DNA of 64,000 nt. Origin: Suillus spraguei. Lineage: Eukaryota > Basidiomycota > Agaricomycetes > Boletales > Suillaceae. A program made the position numbers and the translations under genes. The stretch spans positions 57,289 to 121,288 of the forward strand of contig JABCPU010000202.1 in NCBI GenBank assembly GCA_016800925.1, given 5' to 3'. Positions 58,786 through 64,000 of this stretch are shown here, piece by piece; within the stretch, counting starts at the first letter, position 1; the number at the start of each line of letters is the position of its first letter. The notes under the pieces were generated by a model, which saw nothing but the letters and a program-made list of their open reading frames with translations, was not told the DNA's origin and searched no databases.

Positions 58786-60816
58786 CTATCTCCGAGTTCT
58801 TGATCGCTTGTTAATTTGGCCAATTTGGTTCGCCTGCGCCATACGGGTGGACTCCTGCCGAATACGACCAGTCTTTCGCAGAGTATTTGGATTAGCAGAC
58901 TCGACAACCTCCATGACCGTGTCAACAACCTTTGACATGCGCTTTCGTTTTACCTTGAGTGTTTTCTCTGGTGCGCTATGCTGCACATCTCCGTTTTGTG
59001 GAGTCTCTGCTGCAGGAGGCGCAGGAGGTATGGAAGGGAGAACTGGGGCAGGGAGAACTGAAGAAGGGAGAATTGGGGCAGGGAGAACCGGGGTAAGAAG
59101 AGTTGGGGTAGGGAGAACTGGGGCAGGGAGAACCAGGGGCAGGGAGAACTGGGGAGTGACGTGGAAGGGAGTGGGAAGGGAGTGATGGGGAAGGGAGCGA
59201 CGGGAACGTGAATTGCGGGTTGCTATAGGTGGCAAAGAAGGTAGCGAGTGCGATGCTGCCGATTGAGTAAATGAATGTGGTGTGATTGGGGACAACTGTA
59301 GTGCGGGGGGAAAGAGTTTGATGAAGACAGGAATGAGCGCAGTGCAGGTGGCGTCCTCCAGGTGGAAGAGCCTATAGATTCATTGGGCATGCTTGGAGAT
59401 CCATCAGTAAGGGCGGAGAAGAGGCGGTGTATTTTCCCAATTCGGCATGTCAAATGAGGCCTTTGTTGTGAATGAGTCGTCTTGGAGATTGTATCCGTTG
59501 GATGACTGCAGACTGACATCAGGGAAGAAAGAATCATATGGGTCATGGAGGCCGTAGGCTCAGTGGAAGCAGGGGGTGCAGATAAAACCAGAGGTGGTGA
59601 TTGAAAGGATGTTGTAGCCAGAGGTGTTGTGGTAGGTGAGTCTGGCTGAGAGCAACCAGAATCAAGTGACTGGGAAGTGGATGGGGCGATGGCGTACTAC
59701 TAGATGCTGAAGCATCATAGTCGAGTGCACGTGTCTTCCTGATGTGCGGTGCTATATTTGAAGTTGCAAACATTAATATTGAACATTGAGTCTTCACTAG
59801 TATGAGGAAAACACTTATGAAAAACTGTGCTAATGAAGTCAACATACGCCTTCAAGTGTGTCTCATTGAAGTGTGGTGTGCTTGTTTCCAATTGAGACCA
59901 GTTGCATTCACACCTGAATGGTAACTGCAGTACCTGTGAGATTCCGCGCTCGCAAGTCAACAACAACATACATACCTCATAGCATTTATATTTCATCCAA
60001 ACGTGGGTCTGGTCCAGTGCCGATCAGACTCCATTCCCAACACGTCATGTCTTTAATGACTTGCATGAATTGTGAAATCGGACCCATACATTCAGTAAGT
60101 GCCCTATAAAATCACCCATTGAGCAACTTAAAGCAGGAGTGTTGTAGAATGGTTCGTACCTAGCATATTGCGCATTGGTAGGGGCCTCGTCTGTCTTCTT
60201 GAGGACTTCTGATGCCTTGGCATCCCGTTCTGCCTGAACCTTTGCCCTACACAAGGCCTTAATATCCTCACTCGCGTCCTCATAAGCTGTGCGTGTCATC
60301 ATTTTCACAGCTCCCAACTTTTCACTCTTGGTGAGGCTGCCTGAAGCGATGCTCTCCTTCACTTGTACCTGAACATCATCTGTATACCTCATCTTTGAGA
60401 ATACTTCAGCCTCTGTGTGGATTTGTGTGCCCTTGGCTTTGTTGGTGAGCATCTGCCAAATTGTTTTGCCCATTGCATTTACAGCAGAGCGGCCGCTTTC
60501 CTGAGAACGGTAATTAAACCAATTCTTGATTTTCTTATGAAACGGTAAGTGGGTCTAATCGATTCTCATGAAATGCCGAACTCACCTTTTGCCTGAGTTC
60601 AACAGCTGCGCCTTTCGCCTCTTTTTGCTCTTCTGACAAGACTTCTGGTGCTTCACCAAAAATTGCAAGTTCCTCAGGAAACCTTCTGAACCACTCCAAG
60701 AACACAGGGCCCCAAAATTGCATAGCAGATGCCCCGACTTGTGCCTTCAAAAAATTGTTGTACTTCGACTCAAGAAAAGCTTTCTGGTCCGGTGTTGTCC
60801 ATTCTGCAGGCAGCAT
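58786..60816 (-). CDS. module gene 1 of the second KDZ module
   Basis: Start ATG at 60816: WTTPDQKAFLESKYNNFLKA, then FWGPVFLEWFRRFPEELAIF and EEQKEAKGAAVELRQK. After an intron come IKNWFNYRSQESG and GKTIWQMLTNKAKGTQIHTE, with a charged helical segment. Next is IECMGPISQFMQVIKDMT. The exon chain from about 59990 to 59300 is hard to follow. The last exon, 58786-59295, holds a Leu-Pro-Ala-Pro-Val repeat (15-bp units, 59036-59156) and a basic C-terminus (NKRSRTRR). Architecture and motif order match the gene at 45629-47718: the W-T/A start, FF/FW..W, W-F/Y-x-x-R, and a basic tail. Function is unknown; association with KDZ transposons is what the context shows. Confidence 0.55.
59036..59156. repeat. 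15-bp minisatellite, eight units, coding on the minus strand
   Basis: Units of the form GGGAGAACTGGGGCA repeat eight times, one of them 16 bp long. On the minus strand the 15-bp units encode a five-residue Leu-Pro-Ala-Pro-Val-like repeat. The 16-bp unit would change phase between the units before and after it. Confidence 0.85.
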
Positions 60817-61054
60817 CTGCCCCGCTGCATCAATGTCATTTTAATTTAATTTATAAAATGTTTGTCATGGCTTACCTCGGTCTTTTTGACAGTCGTGTCC
60901 CAAGTTGGAGGTCTGCCCCACCAACCCAAAATTAAAGTTCAAATGCACACGAGGTCAGTCAGTTGTCCAATCACAATGCATTGGAGCTAAAATTAGGCTC
61001 ATATAATCATGCTATAATCATCTCGGTTGAAATTTTCACTCCCACTTGCTCCAA

Positions 61055-61607
61055 ATGACGGACTCTGACACTGCCAACTCATACAATGTACCTCAAAATG
61101 GATACTTTGGGCCAGTGTTTACCATGAGCGAGCTCACAGCAGCACTACAATTAATTCGTAACCAAGGTATGTTACGCACACAGATACCTGCCAGCTCACG
61201 TACTTGAAATTCACAGTCCATGACTCCCCCGGCTCATCTGAAACTGGATACTATGGGCCAGTATTTGCTATGAGCAGCTCGCATCAGCGCTTCAATTGAT
61301 TCATGACCAAGATGGTATGTCATTACCTACTAGATCTGCATTATGTATTGACTGATGACACCAAGCAATGACAAAAGCTCATGATGGCTACTCACTTGCC
61401 GATGCACCCTTACCATCACCTGGTTTGCAAGGCTGTCCTGCCTGCATCTTCCGTACTCATCGTCAGACTTGTTATGTCTGCCACGCACATATTTCTGCAT
61501 GTCACGCATCATCCTCCACTGAGTCTATGTCACTCACAACAAACGCTACAGCAAACGACAACTGTGAAAATGACACTGTACGTGTTGATTCAGTACGACA
61601 TATTTGA
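61055..61607 (+). pseudogene. small gene with duplicated exon and Cys cluster
   Basis: Start ATG at 61055, divergent from module gene 1 (240 bp apart). Exon 1 (61055-61166) encodes NGYFGPVFTMSELTAALQLI, and a 50-bp intron follows. The second exon from 61217 repeats the same pattern, TGYYGPVFAMS, but one base is missing near 61275, and the homologous LASALQLIHDQD continues in another frame. A third exon near 61368-61607 encodes a Cys-rich segment, GCPACIFRTHRQTCYVCHAH, with two CX2C pairs. No family is recognised. The exon duplication is plain in the DNA. Confidence 0.5.
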
Positions 61608-61776
61608 AACTGACGCGGGATCTTGATCATATCAGTTTTAACATTGCAGCAACGAAAATTCACTTAGGGAGAGTTTAATGGAGTATCTCGTACATACATG
61701 TTCACTTATGTACACCATGTTAAGCTTGAACTTGAGCGCTTGAGCAATAAGACACCATAAATTCATTATAACACAT

Positions 61777-62085
61777 CATATCTTGAGCACACAGGTTTTG
61801 GTCTGACCACAAAGCATTGGTGTAGTAGTACCATATCAATTAAGCACGGGTTTTGGTCAGACCAAAAGTGTTAATTGATCCATCAATGAGGGTCTTATTT
61901 CTCTACAAACGTGTATACACAGTCCTATGGACTGTGTATACTCTTAGCGTTTGTAGAAAAATAATAAGACCCTCATTAATGGATCAATTAACACCTTTGG
62001 TCTGACCGAAACCCGTGCTTAATTGATATGGTACTACTACACCAATGCTTTGTGGTCAGACCAAAACCTGCGTGCTCAAGATATG
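61777..62085. repeat. 309-bp near-perfect palindrome (foldback element)
   Basis: Two arms of about 150 bp meet at ACAGTCCTATGGACTGT near 61926 and are inverted copies with only a few differences. The outer edges are CATATCTTGAGCAC and its complement. Both arms carry GGTCTGACC/GGTCAGACC words. Another stretch at 62091-62165 repeats the right arm directly from GGACTGTGTATACTC onward. No ORF. A MITE or foldback transposon is the likely explanation. Confidence 0.93.
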
Positions 62086-62301
62086 ACGTTGGACTGTGTA
62101 TACTCATAATGTTTGTAGAGAAATAAGACCCTCATTCAAATGGATCAATTAATACTTTTGGTCAGTGTATTGCGAGAATTTATTACATGTAGTTTTGGTC
62201 TGACCATTGCGCAAGTAGCTTTGGTTCAATTGAGTTATGGTCTGACCAGAACCTTTGCGCTTCTTTTCAACCAACAACCAACTAAAGTTACATCTCACAC
62301 G

Positions 62302-63099
62302 ATGCCATGTCCTCCTATACATAAAACAAATCAGGCTAAACTACAAGCCGCTCGTGAGAAGTCTCAGCACCACTATGTGAAGTACATTTCTTTAATTAAT
62401 TGTCTGCAGTGCAATGTTCCTGACTGGGCAACCAATTGAAGAAACAGAGACCGTATACTCAAAAGACGACAAGAACTTCGTGTTGAAAAACAGAGCCATC
62501 GCGGGAGATCCGACAGTTTGAGAAGGCAGTTGCGAGAGCCTTGAAAAGCCGTGACGATGAAGATGAGAGTGACACTGAGCTGTTGGAGACTGATGAATCT
62601 AGCGATGATGAGAATGACACACCGTATGTTTTATAAATAGATACTGATATGACAAACATAAAATTAACAATGAACATTCAACAGATCAGATCTTCCTGGG
62701 TGCCTCCTTGCTCTCAAAGGTATCAAGGACAAGATGTTGTCATTGACCGATGATCGTGAACCCCAGAAATTTGTCGAGGACAAATTCCTTCAATATGTCA
62801 AAAGCATCAAATACACTGATGACCGTGGTGATAACGGTGATGTCACCATTATTTCAAACACAATGCTCAAGGTTCAAGATATTCTAAATCGCACGATTCG
62901 TGTGCAAGATCAAATCCTTAATTTTTGTGGCCCAATCTCGGACGAGTTTCGTACAGCTAACTCAGTGTCTCAATTTCTCAACACCATAGTTGCATATCTT
63001 GAAGAGATTGATTATTTGATTCACTGGGGGGGAGTTTCGGAACTTTGCATTGCTCACTCGTCAGTGGAGTTAATGTATCAGAAAAACCTCCGTGTTTGA
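62302..63099 (+). CDS. module gene 2 of the second KDZ module
   Basis: Start ATG at 62302: KTNQAKLQAAREKSQHHY, then after an intron ending near 62441 a basic segment (DRILKRRQELRVEK) and an acidic linker (DDEDESDTELLETDESSDDE). A second intron, ending near 62686, precedes LLALKGIKDKMLSLTDDREP. The C-terminal 120 residues are helical: KFLQYVKSIKYTDDRG, KVQDILNRTIRVQDQILNFC and ELCIAHSSVELMYQKNLRV. The basic and acidic segments read in different frames, so a small indel near 62500 may exist. It is homologous along its length to the broken gene at 48627-49328. It lies directly upstream of a KDZ transposase on the same strand. Confidence 0.5.
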
Positions 63100-63194
63100 G
63101 TCACATTCACACGGATGTACTAGCGTATGACCGACTTGTGTTTGCCTCATGTTTACTAGCAATACATCTATCTACCCACCACATTCCAACGATC

Positions 63195-64000
63195 ATGGTT
63201 AGCAAACGTCGACGACAATATGACAAGCAAAGACATGCGGGAGAAATTTTATGTTCTTAATCAAGAACTTGAACAGTCTCATCAACTTGCCTCAGCCACG
63301 ACAGAGAGAGAGGAAGATTCTCAGCCGTCAACCTCCAAGCACAAACACACTTCATTCACTCAGACCCAGGATATGAGTTGCAGTAGACTATCTGCACGAG
63401 TCGAATATTTTGAAGGTTCAGCATCCGCAAGCACATAGCATCAAGTTTTACCAGTGTGTGATCCTCAATCTTTCAATGACTTGGATTTCAACATCATGGA
63501 TGGTGCGCATGAAAACTACTTAGAAGATACCGATACCAACATTGAGCCTACTAGAAAGCGAAAGCGCACTGCAGGGGTAAGTCACAAGCGCACTGAAAAT
63601 TTGGATTTGTGAATTAATTTTGTGCAGGATTATCCACTCGCATCATGGCTTCCCGAACAAGATGCCTTTATTCTGGAGATGTTAAGATTGGAAGGACGTG
63701 GAGACTTCATATCTCAAGCCACTTGCCATGGAACTTATGGCTGCTCTTTGCCAGCTGAATTTCGTTGCGAGGATTGTTTTGGCACCGAGCTATACTGTCA
63801 ATCATGCACTGTGGACAGGCACCATGAGCATCCATTGCACAGGATTAAGGTAAGCCACTTGAACATTTTCACAAAAATTATCATTGAACATCTCTTAGCA
63901 TTGGAAGGACACATTTTTTCATGATGTTACACTCAAATCTCTCAGACTGCGAATTCAACTGGGACACCCCACCCAAGAGTGCTGCTACAACCCAGCTGCT
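63195..64000 (+). pseudogene. KDZ transposase, second copy, cut by the window edge
   Basis: The N-terminal part of another KDZ transposase. After ATG 63195 (MVSKRRRQYDKQRH) the frame shifts to EKFYVLNQELEQSHQ, then meets an in-frame TAG at 63436-63438 before LPVCDPQSFNDLDFN and PTRKRKRTAG. A short intron (from about 63577 to 63627) leads to PLASWLPEQDAFILEMLRLE and the CxC2 cluster with CEDCFGTELYCQSCTVDRHH. After a further intron the sequence near 63950, LRLRIQLGHPT, matches the LGLHVQLGH block of the first copy. The stop and frame change suggest decay; the rest lies outside the window. Confidence 0.7.

Noticed and set aside
1..64000. tRNA or rRNA genes
   Set aside because: No cloverleaf-like B-box context or rRNA-conserved stretch was spotted by eye. 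A covariance-model scan (tRNAscan-SE, Infernal) would be decisive.

Overview
The window reads as nuclear DNA of a mushroom-forming basidiomycete (Agaricomycetes). Introns are about 40-65 bp with GT..AG ends. The gene families are characteristic of that class: DUF6699, DUF6533-like membrane proteins, KDZ transposases with a CxC2 cysteine cluster, Plavaka transposases and Tf1/sushi-like chromoviruses. No rRNA, tRNA or CRISPR array was recognised. Gene models were spliced by eye, so exon edges are inferences unless stated.

Layout. 1-9.2 kb is host DNA: an HMG-box transcription factor (minus strand), then an arsenic detoxification pair. One minus-strand gene appears to fuse an arsenite methyltransferase to a Cdc25/Acr2-type arsenate reductase. 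Head-to-head with it, 357 bp away, is an ACR3 arsenite efflux pump. Together they would reduce As(V), then methylate or export As(III).

9.4-24 kb is transposon territory. A Plavaka transposase gene (minus strand) is split by a complete Gypsy-type chromovirus (10746-18389) with 475-bp LTRs and perfect 5-bp target duplications. The element looks self-primed, carries an extra zinc-knuckle ORF downstream of integrase, and is decaying by CpG transitions. A diverged solo LTR and a broken ORF cluster with a DUF6532-like domain follow.

24.5-42.5 kb is again gene-rich: an Naa10/ARD1 N-terminal acetyltransferase, three DUF6699 paralogues, a GH5 exo-beta-1,3-glucanase, a small secreted cysteine-rich protein, and a heavily mutated copy of the nuclear gene for mitochondrial DNA polymerase gamma. 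Decayed DUF6533-like sequence lies near 43-44 kb.

44.7-64 kb is built from two related modules. Each holds a minus-strand gene of an unnamed family ('module gene 1'), a small gene of another unnamed family ('module gene 2') and a KDZ transposase. The first module (about 44.75-55.12 kb) has similar inverted ends and contains a solo LTR of the chromovirus. The second (58.8 kb onward) runs off the window. Between them lie a gag-like retroelement fragment and a possible LTR. A 309-bp near-perfect palindrome and several long hairpins lie within this part.
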